From: Candidatus Omnitrophota bacterium
GTDB taxonomy: Bacteria > Omnitrophota > Gorgyraeia > Zapsychrales > Zapsychraceae
Assembly (NCBI GenBank): GCA_020430005.1
Contig: JAGQKQ010000135.1
Coordinates: 1-5,308, forward strand
Length of the DNA stretch: 5,308 nucleotides
Direction of reading: 5' to 3'
Both the position numbers and the translations under genes were made by a program. Of this stretch, positions 1 through 5,308 are shown piece after piece (the first letter of the stretch is position 1; each line of letters opens with the position of its first letter). Below the pieces are notes generated by a model. The model saw only the letters and a list, made by a program, of their open reading frames with translations. It did no database searches and was not told the DNA's origin.

Positions 1-1247
1 GTACGGCGGGTATCAATTGGAGTGATATTGATGTCTTGAGTGACGCGGGTATTAACTGGAACGATCTTCAGGTCATGAGTGAGGCGGGTATTAATTGGGG
101 AGATATCGATGTGTTAAGTGACGCCGGTATCAACTGGGATGACTTACGTTCCATGACGGCAGCCGGCATTAACTGGAGTGACTTGGATGTGTTAAGTGAC
201 GCGGGCATTAACTGGAACGATCTTCAGGTCATGACTGAGGCCGGTATTAACTGGGGTGATATTGATGTGTTAAGTGATGCGGGTATCAATTGGGATGACT
301 TACGTTCCATGACGGAGGCGGGTATCAATTGGGGTGATATTGCTGAATTATCTGTCTCCGGTATTAATTGGGGAGAAATTGATGTGCTAAGCGATGCCGG
401 AGTGAATTGGTCCAATATTGGCGATCTGTCTTCATCCGGTATTAACTGGGAAGATATCGGCGTGCTTTCAACAACAGGAATTAATTGGACGGATATCGAC
501 GTTCTTAGTGAAACAGGAATTAATTGGTCAAATGTTGGCGACTTATCGGCATCCGGAATTAACTGGAGCGATATTGATGTGTTAAGTGATTCTGGAATCA
601 ATTGGAGCGATTTAACGGTGATGACAGAGGCGGGAATCAATTGGAGTGATATCGATATCTTGAGTAGTGTCGGCATCAACTGGAATGACCTGCAAGTGAT
701 GAGCGATGCCGGAGTCAATTGGGATGATATTACAGTTATGACGGAATCCTCTATTAATTGGAACGGGGTTAATGCCTTAAGTACTGCCGGAGTGAATTGG
801 GATAATATTGCCGAATTGGCAACATCCAATATCAATTGGGATGGAATTGACGTTTTAAGTCGCGCGAATGTTAATTGGGATGGCATTTCCGATTTAACGG
901 CAGCCAATGTAAACTGGGCCAATATTGGGGATATGACATCTGCCGGAGTCAATTGGGACGGACTTGGTGTCATGGCTGATACAGGTATCAATTGGGATGA
1001 TCTTGGTGTCATGACAGCGGCAGGAGCAAACTGGACAAACTTCGGTGAAATGACAACGGCCGGTGTTAATTGGGAAGATCTACAAGTGATGACGGAAACA
1101 GGTATTAATTGGGACGATATTGCCTTTATGTCCGGTGCTGGAATTAATTGGGATGATATGGGTTCCTCTAGTACAGCCGGTATTAACTGGAGTGACCTAG
1201 CCGCCATGACCAATAAAGGTATTAACTGGGATGGAATTGAATATCTT
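1..1247 (+). repeat. In-frame tandem array of 39-bp units encoding 13-residue GINW repeats (32 visible)
   Basis: Units begin every 39 bp, with full units from 39 to 1247 and one nearly complete unit before them. The consensus is [S/T]-x-x-G-[I/V]-N-W-x-[D/N/G]-[I/L]-x-x-[L/M]. The Asn-Trp pair is present in all 32 units; Gly before the hydrophobic residue is replaced in four (Ser in unit 20, Asn in units 22-24). No unit gains or loses a residue. Asn is written as both AAT and AAC, so the conservation is at protein level. The pattern NW-x-D looks like a helix N-cap and A-G-I like a helix C-cap, suggesting one short helix plus a turn per unit; a beta-solenoid coil is an alternative. The array continues past the left edge. 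Confidence 0.97.
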
Positions 1248-2084
1248 GCTGATAACGCCCAAACGCTTGTAACAAACGTTCAAAGTATCTTAACGTTTGT
1301 CGACACTGTGGAGACATTAATCGGGACAACAGCAGATACCGCCTCAGATAGTACATTATTTGGAAGAATTCAGGCAGTCCAAGATACCGTTGATACAATC
1401 AATTCTTCTACGGCTGGGGATACTTCTGAAATTTTAACGATTGTTCAAGGACTTGAAACTACTGTGGGAAGCTCAAGTGACACAGGTTCTTCGTCGACAA
1501 TTTTTGGAGATATCAATGCATTAGAAGCCGCTTTGGGAGACGCTACCGATGGAACAACGACAGATAGTGTCTTTGGAAAACTCAATGATATTCAAGAAAG
1601 TTCCAGCAGCAGTAAAAGTAGTGCATCGGCCGTTCTCTTTACTGTTCAACAAATCCAAGCAAAATTAGGTACAGGCGGTAATATTATCGATAAAGATGTC
1701 GATGATCTTCTCAAGGCTGTTGATCAATTGCAGGAAAATGTTGCCGAAATATCCGAAACTACTGCTCAATCAACGGTCGAAATCACAGACTTAATCGGAA
1801 GTCTTTTAGAGCAAATTGCGGAAGTCACTGGTATTGACTTAGGTGAAGTTGCTTCAGGTCTTGGTCTTGGTGGAAGTCAAGGAGGAGAAGGTCAAGGTGG
1901 AGCTGGCGCCGGTGAAGGATCCGGTGCTGGTGCGGGAGGTGAGGCTGGTACAGCTGCTGCCGGAGGACAATCTATAGAAGAACTGCATCAAAAAGCCGAT
2001 CGTATGTTACGAATGCTTGAAGCTATTTTAGAATCTATTGGAACTAATGAAATAACCGTCGAGACATACTTTGAAGAAAGTTAA
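1..2084 (+). CDS. Large acidic tandem-repeat protein (GINW repeats), 5'-truncated by window edge
   Basis: The frame is open from the first complete codon at position 3 to the TAA at 2082-2084, giving 693 visible residues; the true start lies upstream, and the TTG at 36 is only a Leu codon inside a repeat. I do not recognise a named family. Visible layout: 32 units of 13 residues (nt 1-1247); a Ser/Thr/Asp-rich region with three hhG...D...[S/T]hFG motifs (about nt 1317-1592); a probable helical or coiled-coil stretch (about nt 1690-1850); a Gly/Ala-rich linker (nt 1854-1970); and a C-terminal amphipathic helix containing ADRMLRMLEAILESIG. The array holds over 60 Asp/Glu but only three Arg and one Lys. 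No Cys occurs in the visible part, and there is no transmembrane segment. Composition and the secretory neighbour suggest an envelope or surface role, but no signal peptide is visible, so location is inference. It overlaps the next gene by one base. It could instead be a cytoplasmic scaffold. Confidence 0.9.
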   Translation, partial: TAGINWSDIDVLSDAGINWNDLQVMSEAGINWGDIDVLSDAGINWDDLRSMTAAGINWSDLDVLSDAGINWNDLQVMTEAGINWGDIDVLSDAGINWDDLRSMTEAGINWGDIAELSVSGINWGEIDVLSDAGVNWSNIGDLSSSGINWEDIGVLSTTGINWTDIDVLSETGINWSNVGDLSASGINWSDIDVLSDSGINWSDLTVMTEAGINWSDIDILSSVGINWNDLQVMSDAGVNWDDITVMTESSINWNGVNALSTAGVNWDNIAELATSNINWDGIDVLSRANVNWDGISDLTAANVNWANIGDMTSAGVNWDGLGVMADTGINWDDLGVMTAAGANWTNFGEMTTAGVNWEDLQVMTETGINWDDIAFMSGAGINWDDMGSSSTAGINWSDLAAMTNKGINWDGIEYLADNAQTLVTNVQSILTFVDTVETLIGTTADTASDSTLFGRIQAVQDTVDTINSSTAGDTSEILTIVQGLETTVGSSSDTGSSSTIFGDINALEAALGDATDGTTTDSVFGKLNDIQESSSSSKSSASAVLFTVQQIQAKLGTGGNIIDKDVDDLLKAVDQLQENVAEISETTAQSTVEITDLIGSLLEQIAEVTGIDLGEVASGLGLGGSQGGEGQGGAGAGEGSGAGAGGEAGTAAAGGQSIEELHQKADRMLRMLEAILESIGTNEITVETYFEES
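39..311 (+). repeat. Higher-order duplication within the array (39-155 and 195-311, period 156 bp)
   Basis: Units 2-4 (39-155) and units 6-8 (195-311) are copies of each other offset by four units (156 bp). By direct reading they differ at nine of 117 positions, and eight of those are synonymous; the only amino-acid change is Ser to Thr. The fourth units of the two blocks (156-194 and 312-350) have already diverged. This shows recent block duplication of four units, with selection on the protein. Confidence 0.9.
1317..1592 (+). repeat. Three copies of a Phe-Gly motif in the repeat protein's C-terminal region
   Basis: Three segments share the pattern hhG-x-x-x-D-x(4)-[S/T]-h-F-G-x-[I/L], with the FG-containing parts reading DSTLFGRIQAV, SSTIFGDINAL and TDSVFGKLNDI. 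They begin near nt 1317, 1461 and 1530 and are irregularly spaced (about 48 and 23 residues apart), with helical stretches after the motif. They are unrelated to the 13-residue units, so the protein is a mosaic of two repeat types. The function is unknown; similar short motifs between helices are seen in long fibrous proteins, which is only an analogy. Confidence 0.65.
1854..1970 (+). other. Gly/Ala-rich flexible linker coding segment
   Basis: About 39 residues composed mostly of Gly with Ala, Ser, Glu and Gln (for example GQGGAGAGEGSGAGAGG) separate the helical region from the final amphipathic helix. It probably acts as a flexible tether that leaves the C-terminal helix free to dock on a partner. 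That role is inference. Confidence 0.75.
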
Positions 2085-2086
2085 TG
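2083..2086 (+). promoter_or_regulatory. TAATG stop/start overlap (translational coupling)
   Basis: The stop TAA of the repeat-protein gene ends at 2084, the same base that begins the ATG of the membrane-protein gene. Upstream there is only a weak purine-rich stretch (GAAGAAAG) and no clear Shine-Dalgarno sequence, so re-initiation by ribosomes finishing the first gene is likely. This would tie the amounts of the two proteins together. Confidence 0.7.
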
Positions 2087-3397
2087 AAACCATTCAGATA
2101 TAAAAAACGTTCTTTCTCAACATTAAAAGCGAGTCTCTTTATTGTCTTTTTTCTTTTCATAACGGCGACGTCCGTTTTGGCAGACATTACGATGGGTATT
2201 GTTGCCGTTAATGCTACGGATGAGATCAAAACAAAAAAGATAAAAGAGTATCTGCCACCGGAATTGGCTTTGGATGACGTCTTTGATACCGATGGTTTGG
2301 ATTTAGAATATGATATTAATGAAGAAGCTTACTTTGTTCATGGAGAAGTAGAGCTTCAACCCTCCGAAACAAGAAAATTCAGCATCCGTATGCGGGATTT
2401 ATGGAGGCTGGATCAGGAAGAAATTGAAGAAATTCGTAAACAAATTGAAGAAAGCTTTCAAAGACTTCAAGGGACAGATCATGAAGAGCTGGCCAAAGTC
2501 AAACGAGATATTTTATTGGATCGTTTAAAATTTATTGTCGAACAAGAAGCAGAAAACGCAGGAGACGTGGCTAAACGAATGGACCAGAGCCGCGCGTATG
2601 CCAAAGAATTTGAGCAGATAAGAACGGACTCCATTAACGTGAAATACTGGCGTAGTCAGCCGGTGAATACTGAGGATAGAGATGTTTTTACATTTGTGGT
2701 CAAAGTTGAAAATGCGGCGGATGAAGAGAGGGAGCTGGAGCCAAAACACTTTCTTCCTTCGGAAGTCAGGCCGGAGCATTTAGTGGATACGCAGGGTTTA
2801 TCCATTCGTTATGATGGGTTCAAAAAGCAGTTGTATCTAACAAAGAAAGAAGCTCTTCAGGCAAAAGAGAAAAAGGAATATCAAATATCGGTCTTGGATG
2901 TTTGGAATGTCGACCCGATTGCTTTAGAAAATTTAAAAGAAAGAACCAGAAAAACTTATAAATTGCTTGAACCAACGGAATATAAAGAGAGCGCACAGTA
3001 TCTGGTAGCCAGTATCAAAGGTTATATAGAAAACATCGAGGCAGCCCAGCAGCAAAAAGCGGAAAATATCAAGGAACATATCAGCGGTTATCGTGTTAAT
3101 AAAGAAAATTATGATCTTGCAAAAAAAGATGTTGAAACAATGGAAAATTTGCTTGAAGCCGTACGGGAAAATCTTGAACGAAGCAAGGTTAAAAACGTTC
3201 TGCAGAAGATTACAAAACTTAAATCTGTGGCAGAAATTTCCAAGAGTGTGTTCAAAAAACCGAAGCCTAACACGGCATGGAAAATTATTGTTACATTCTT
3301 ATTCATCGTTCTGGGCTACACTATTCTTCACTTCAGTATCTGGGGAAAGAAAAGTTCCAAGATGAAAGAAAAAAGCGAAAATAACGAAGAAGATTAA
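2084..3397 (+). CDS. Signal-peptide, two-module ectodomain protein with C-terminal membrane anchor (unknown family)
   Basis: This encodes 437 residues, and I cannot name the family. Residues 1-33 form a signal peptide: a basic start (KPFRYKKR), a hydrophobic core at about 17-30 and a VLA|D cleavage site. The mature part is two tandem modules, residues about 35-201 and 202-368, aligning without gaps at an offset of 167. Shared landmarks are [Y/F]LPxE (56/223), DTxGL (68/235), YD (76/243) and D[L/V]W (105/272); each module has a probable beta-rich half followed by a long charged helix. A transmembrane helix at about 401-420 is followed by a basic-then-acidic tail from residue 421. The expected topology is ectodomain outside and tail in the cytoplasm. 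There is no Cys. ATG at 2084 overlaps the upstream stop as TAATG, so translation is probably coupled. It is not a typical ATPase b subunit, which has its membrane helix at the N-terminus and its coiled coil in the cytoplasm. A role anchoring the upstream repeat protein is plausible inference. Confidence 0.93.
   Translation: MKPFRYKKRSFSTLKASLFIVFFLFITATSVLADITMGIVAVNATDEIKTKKIKEYLPPELALDDVFDTDGLDLEYDINEEAYFVHGEVELQPSETRKFSIRMRDLWRLDQEEIEEIRKQIEESFQRLQGTDHEELAKVKRDILLDRLKFIVEQEAENAGDVAKRMDQSRAYAKEFEQIRTDSINVKYWRSQPVNTEDRDVFTFVVKVENAADEERELEPKHFLPSEVRPEHLVDTQGLSIRYDGFKKQLYLTKKEALQAKEKKEYQISVLDVWNVDPIALENLKERTRKTYKLLEPTEYKESAQYLVASIKGYIENIEAAQQQKAENIKEHISGYRVNKENYDLAKKDVETMENLLEAVRENLERSKVKNVLQKITKLKSVAEISKSVFKKPKPNTAWKIIVTFLFIVLGYTILHFSIWGKKSSKMKEKSENNEED
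2186..3187 (+). repeat. Tandem duplication of a 167-residue module (2 x 501 bp)
   Basis: Residues 35-201 and 202-368 of the membrane-protein gene match at a constant offset of 167 with no gap. Identical positions include N43/N210, D46-E47/D213-E214, LP at 57-58/224-225, D68-T69/D235-T236, G71-L72/G238-L239, Y76-D77/Y243-D244, W107/W274 and T131/T298. Identity is clearest in the first half of each module and fades in the helical half. This is an old internal duplication, visible in protein but not obvious in DNA. Confidence 0.8.
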
Positions 3398-3402
3398 AGG
3401 AG
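3396..3402 (+). promoter_or_regulatory. Ribosome binding site for the alpha subunit gene
   Basis: AAAGGAG lies seven bases before the GTG at 3410, a strong Shine-Dalgarno sequence at ideal spacing. An in-frame TGA at 3407-3409 sits directly before the GTG, so no earlier start is possible. Together these fix the unusual short N-terminus of the alpha subunit. Confidence 0.9.
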
Positions 3403-3409
3403 TATTTGA

Positions 3410-4978
3410 GTGGCGGAATTGCGCTATACAGAAGTTGGGCAAGTTCAAAGTATCCGAGGGAGTATTGTCGTCGTTGAAGGTTTAAAAAGCTGTATCAACG
3501 GACAGCTCGTGGAATTTGGCTTCGGAACATTGGGGACAATCCTTGGATTTAATGAAAAAGAGGCGTACATCCTCATCATCAAACTGACTACGGAGATCAA
3601 GACAGGTGACGAGGTGCGGGCTTCACTAGAACCGTTCAATGTTCCTGTTGGAAATAATTTTATTGGCCGTATTGTTAGCCCTTTGGGAGATCCTTTGGAT
3701 GGATTGGGTCCACTGAAACCCGACGACTATTATCCAATTTTCCCTGCGGCTCCCGGAATTCTTGAGCGTCAGGTATTGAAAGATCCTTTAGAAACCGGAA
3801 CAAAGGTTCTCGATGCCATGATCCCAATCGGTCTGGGACAGCGTCAGCTTGTTTTAGGAAATAAGGGAACCGGAAAAACCACCTTCATTACGGACGTTGT
3901 TCTCAATCAGAAGAATACAGGTGTTATTTGTATCTATTGCGCGACAGGAAAGGCCCGTTCACAATTAGCCCGTGTTGTGCAGCTGTTTAAAGACAACGAT
4001 GCGTTTGATTACAGTATTATTGTGTCTGCGCCTTCGTCATCACCGCCGGGACAGCAGTATTTATCGCCATATGTAGCCTGTTCTATCGGCGAATATTTTA
4101 TGAAACAAGGGAAGAACGTTTTTGTCGGGTTTGATGACTTTACTAAACACGCTTGGTGTTATCGAGAAATTTCTCTCTTATTAGGACGACCACCGGGACG
4201 TGACTCCTATCCAGGCGATATTTTCTATCTTCACTCTAAAATGATTGAGCGTGCCTGTGTTCTTAATGAAGACAAAGGCGGCGGATCTATGACTTTTCTT
4301 CCCATCGTTGAAATTCTTGAGGGTGACTTAACGGCATTCGTTCCTACAAATTTGATTTCTATGACCGATGGACAGATTTGTCTAGACGCTCAGATGTTCG
4401 GGGAAGGACAGCGTCCGGCTCTTGAGCTTGGATTATCTGTTTCTCGAGTTGGAACAAAAGTTCAGTGGCCTATCGTAAAGAATCTGGCCAGTCCGTTGCG
4501 TTTGGAATACCTTCAGTATAAAGAGTTATTAAAGGCTTCTCAATTGCGCGCCGGTGAGCAGTCAGACGAAGCCAAGGCTAAATTAAAAAGCGGGGCAATC
4601 CTGACCGAACTGTTACTTCAAGATAAAGACACTCCGGTTCCGATGGAAACACTGGTTATATTATTTTATGGCTTTAACAAACAGCATCTTCATAAATTAA
4701 CCATGGATGAAGTACGTCAGGCGCAGATAGATGTTTTAGAATATACACAAAAGAATGATCCGGACCTTTTAAAGATTATGCGGGAACGCAAAAAAATGGA
4801 TGAAGAAATTGAAGGAAAGCTGGAGAATTTGTGGAATACCTATGTCGGTAAAGTCGAAGCTGAACGGCCTGAAGATGTTGTCGTTGAAGAAAAAGAAGAT
4901 GATAATGATATTCTTCGCGATATCGGCCGTGATATTCTTGATGAAGCCACAGCCGGTCCTAAAAAAGAAGAACAATAG
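3410..4978 (+). CDS. atpA: F-type ATPase (ATP synthase) subunit alpha, atypical
   Basis: A 522-residue subunit of the cytoplasmic F1 hexamer that alternates with beta and carries the non-catalytic nucleotide sites. Visible landmarks are the N-terminal beta-barrel domain (about 6-75), Walker A GNKGTGKT (150-157), Walker B region FVGFDD (238-243), RPPGRDSYPGD (260-270), GGGSMTFLPIVE (290-301), the alpha-specific VPTNLISMTDGQI (311-323), and SVSRVG (343-348) with the conserved Arg finger R346. PTNxIS-TDGQ marks it as alpha, not beta. Three features are odd. Translation begins at the barrel, so the roughly 20-residue helix that binds delta/OSCP is absent. The Gln usual in alpha at the position of beta's catalytic Glu reads as Lys181 (ATGKARS), and Walker A differs from the usual GDRQTGKT. 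An acidic tail of about 35 residues follows the normal end near residue 485. The next gene, 9 bp downstream, is epsilon. Identification is firm; the altered role is inference. Confidence 0.96.
   Translation: MAELRYTEVGQVQSIRGSIVVVEGLKSCINGQLVEFGFGTLGTILGFNEKEAYILIIKLTTEIKTGDEVRASLEPFNVPVGNNFIGRIVSPLGDPLDGLGPLKPDDYYPIFPAAPGILERQVLKDPLETGTKVLDAMIPIGLGQRQLVLGNKGTGKTTFITDVVLNQKNTGVICIYCATGKARSQLARVVQLFKDNDAFDYSIIVSAPSSSPPGQQYLSPYVACSIGEYFMKQGKNVFVGFDDFTKHAWCYREISLLLGRPPGRDSYPGDIFYLHSKMIERACVLNEDKGGGSMTFLPIVEILEGDLTAFVPTNLISMTDGQICLDAQMFGEGQRPALELGLSVSRVGTKVQWPIVKNLASPLRLEYLQYKELLKASQLRAGEQSDEAKAKLKSGAILTELLLQDKDTPVPMETLVILFYGFNKQHLHKLTMDEVRQAQIDVLEYTQKNDPDLLKIMRERKKMDEEIEGKLENLWNTYVGKVEAERPEDVVVEEKEDDNDILRDIGRDILDEATAGPKKEEQ
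4865..4975 (+). other. Extra acidic C-terminal tail of alpha subunit
   Basis: Residues about 486-522 extend beyond the point where typical alpha subunits end (near LENLWNTYV). The tail starts with an Asp/Glu/Val-rich segment (EDVVVEEKEDDND), has a short predicted amphipathic helix (DILRDIGRDILDEA) and ends in KKEEQ. It looks like a flexible linker with a small docking helix. The partner is unknown. Confidence 0.65.
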
Positions 4979-4987
4979 GCGGCCCTT

Positions 4988-5278
4988 ATGAAGTATATCG
5001 GAAGTTTTAAATGCGTGATTCTAAGCCCGAATGAATTGCTTTATCAAAATGAAATTGAAAGCCTTTTTCTGACAGGAGACCGTGGAGAATATGAATTGCT
5101 GGCGTACCATTATCCGCTGGTTGGTGTTTTGAAAAAAAGTGACATTATTATTAATTTTAATGAATCAATACCTATTAAAGGCGGCGTCGTGAGGTTTTTT
5201 GCTAATGAATGTACAATTATCGTCGAAGAAGAAATAAAGACGGCGAAACAGATGAAACAAACAAAAGAAAAAAATTAA
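4988..5278 (+). CDS. atpC: F-type ATPase subunit epsilon, beta-sandwich domain only
   Basis: A 96-residue protein matching the N-terminal domain of F1 epsilon, which binds gamma and the c-ring in the central stalk. Visible signs are ILSPNELLYQNEIESLFLTG, the turn GDRGEYELLAYHYPLVGVL (30-48, with the H-x-P-L of the family at 41-44), and the second Gly-Gly strand IKGGVVRFFANECTII (63-78). The usual protein is about 130-140 residues with a C-terminal helical hairpin that can inhibit ATP hydrolysis. Here only a short Lys-rich tail (82-96) remains, so that inhibitory domain is missing. The gene follows alpha with 9 bases between and only a weak AGGCGG before the ATG. Canonical operons place epsilon after beta, so the order is unusual. 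The call rests on short family motifs and fits the context well. Confidence 0.87.
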   Translation: MKYIGSFKCVILSPNELLYQNEIESLFLTGDRGEYELLAYHYPLVGVLKKSDIIINFNESIPIKGGVVRFFANECTIIVEEEIKTAKQMKQTKEKN

Positions 5279-5283
5279 GGGAA
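5277..5283 (+). promoter_or_regulatory. Ribosome binding site for the gene running off the right edge
   Basis: AAGGGAA overlaps the end of the epsilon stop codon and lies four bases before the ATG at 5288. It supports a real downstream gene in the same transcript. Confidence 0.65.
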
Positions 5284-5287
5284 TCAT

Positions 5288-5308
5288 ATGTTAGCAGAAA
5301 CATTTTTA
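5288..5308 (+). CDS. Start of next operon gene (7 codons, unidentified)
   Basis: ATG at 5288, nine bases after the epsilon stop, opens a frame reading MLAETFL to the window edge. Seven residues are too few to identify a product. From position it may be another ATPase subunit, but this cannot be tested here. Confidence 0.6.

Noticed and set aside
36..38. TTG as the start codon of the repeat protein
   Set aside because: The frame stays open to the window edge and the codons from position 3 already encode a repeat unit (TAGINW), so the TTG is an internal Leu codon.
224..1213. Long minus-strand open frame of 329 codons opposite the repeat array
   Set aside because: It is a periodic shadow: the 39-bp units avoid reverse-frame stops, so a stop-free antisense frame appears automatically. 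It has its own 13-residue periodicity and no independent signature; the plus strand continues well into non-repeat coding sequence.
1..1247. CRISPR-like regularly spaced repeats
   Set aside because: The 39-bp units are contiguous and in frame with no unique spacers, and differences are mainly synonymous; this is a coding tandem array.
1..1247. RTX calcium-binding or pentapeptide repeat
   Set aside because: The nine-residue GGxGxD pattern and the five-residue A(D/N)LxX pattern are both absent; the period is strictly 13.
2525..3365. Minus- and plus-strand small frames inside the membrane-protein gene
   Set aside because: They are out-of-frame shadows of a well-supported gene with a signal peptide, an internal duplication and an anchor.
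2084..3397. ATPase b subunit (stator) gene in the expected place upstream of alpha
   Set aside because: The hydrophobic N-terminus looks like a cleaved signal peptide (VLA|D) and the true anchor is at the C-terminus, so the charged helices should lie outside the cytoplasm, the wrong side for a b subunit.
3410..4978. F-type beta subunit or V/A-type or Rho/FliI relative
   Set aside because: PTNxIS-TDGQ and SVSRVG are alpha signatures; the catalytic GER motif of beta and the DELSEED segment are absent.
4769..4991. Small overlapping frames on both strands at the end of alpha
   Set aside because: They lie wholly or almost wholly inside the alpha frame, in an A/G-rich stretch that encodes the acidic tail, with low-complexity translations and no ribosome site.

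Overview
The window is one tightly packed plus-strand block of five reading frames, open at both ends, with almost no non-coding DNA. It reads: the 3' part of a very repetitive, acidic protein gene (1-2084); a secreted or membrane-anchored two-module protein (2084-3397); an F-type ATPase alpha subunit (3410-4978); a short F-type ATPase epsilon subunit (4988-5278); and the first seven codons of another gene (5288 to the edge). The junctions are a 1-base overlap and gaps of 12, 9 and 9 bases, so one transcript is likely. No promoter, terminator, RNA gene, CRISPR array or insertion sequence is visible.

The organism is a bacterium with F-type ATPase genes and moderately low-GC coding DNA. The mix of a long low-complexity repeat protein, a signal-peptide protein with a C-terminal membrane anchor, and an atypical ATP synthase gene order makes me think of a deep-branching diderm such as Omnitrophota or a PVC-group relative. 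That is a low-confidence impression from protein style, not a demonstrated placement.

Region 1-1247 encodes 32 consecutive 13-residue units (39 bp each) with consensus [S/T]-x-x-G-I-N-W-x-D-[I/L]-x-x-[L/M]. Asn-Trp is invariant in every copy and there are no length exceptions. The array runs off the left edge, so the true protein is larger. Behind it lie three copies of a second motif ending in a Phe-Gly pair, a likely helical or coiled-coil stretch, a Gly-rich linker and a C-terminal amphipathic helix. The next protein has a signal peptide, two tandem 167-residue modules that align without gaps, one transmembrane helix and a short charged tail.

The ATPase part is unusual. Alpha lacks the N-terminal extension that normally binds the delta/OSCP stator subunit, and a stop codon directly before its start rules out a longer product. 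It has altered residues around the nucleotide site and an extra acidic tail. Epsilon is reduced to its beta-sandwich domain and follows alpha directly instead of following beta. The most interesting idea, which is inference, is a non-canonical F1-type ATPase made together with a cell-surface or envelope repeat protein and its membrane partner. The duller alternative is an ordinary but rearranged ATP synthase operon that happens to be co-transcribed with envelope genes. The flanking genes (gamma, beta, a, b, c, delta) are needed to decide.
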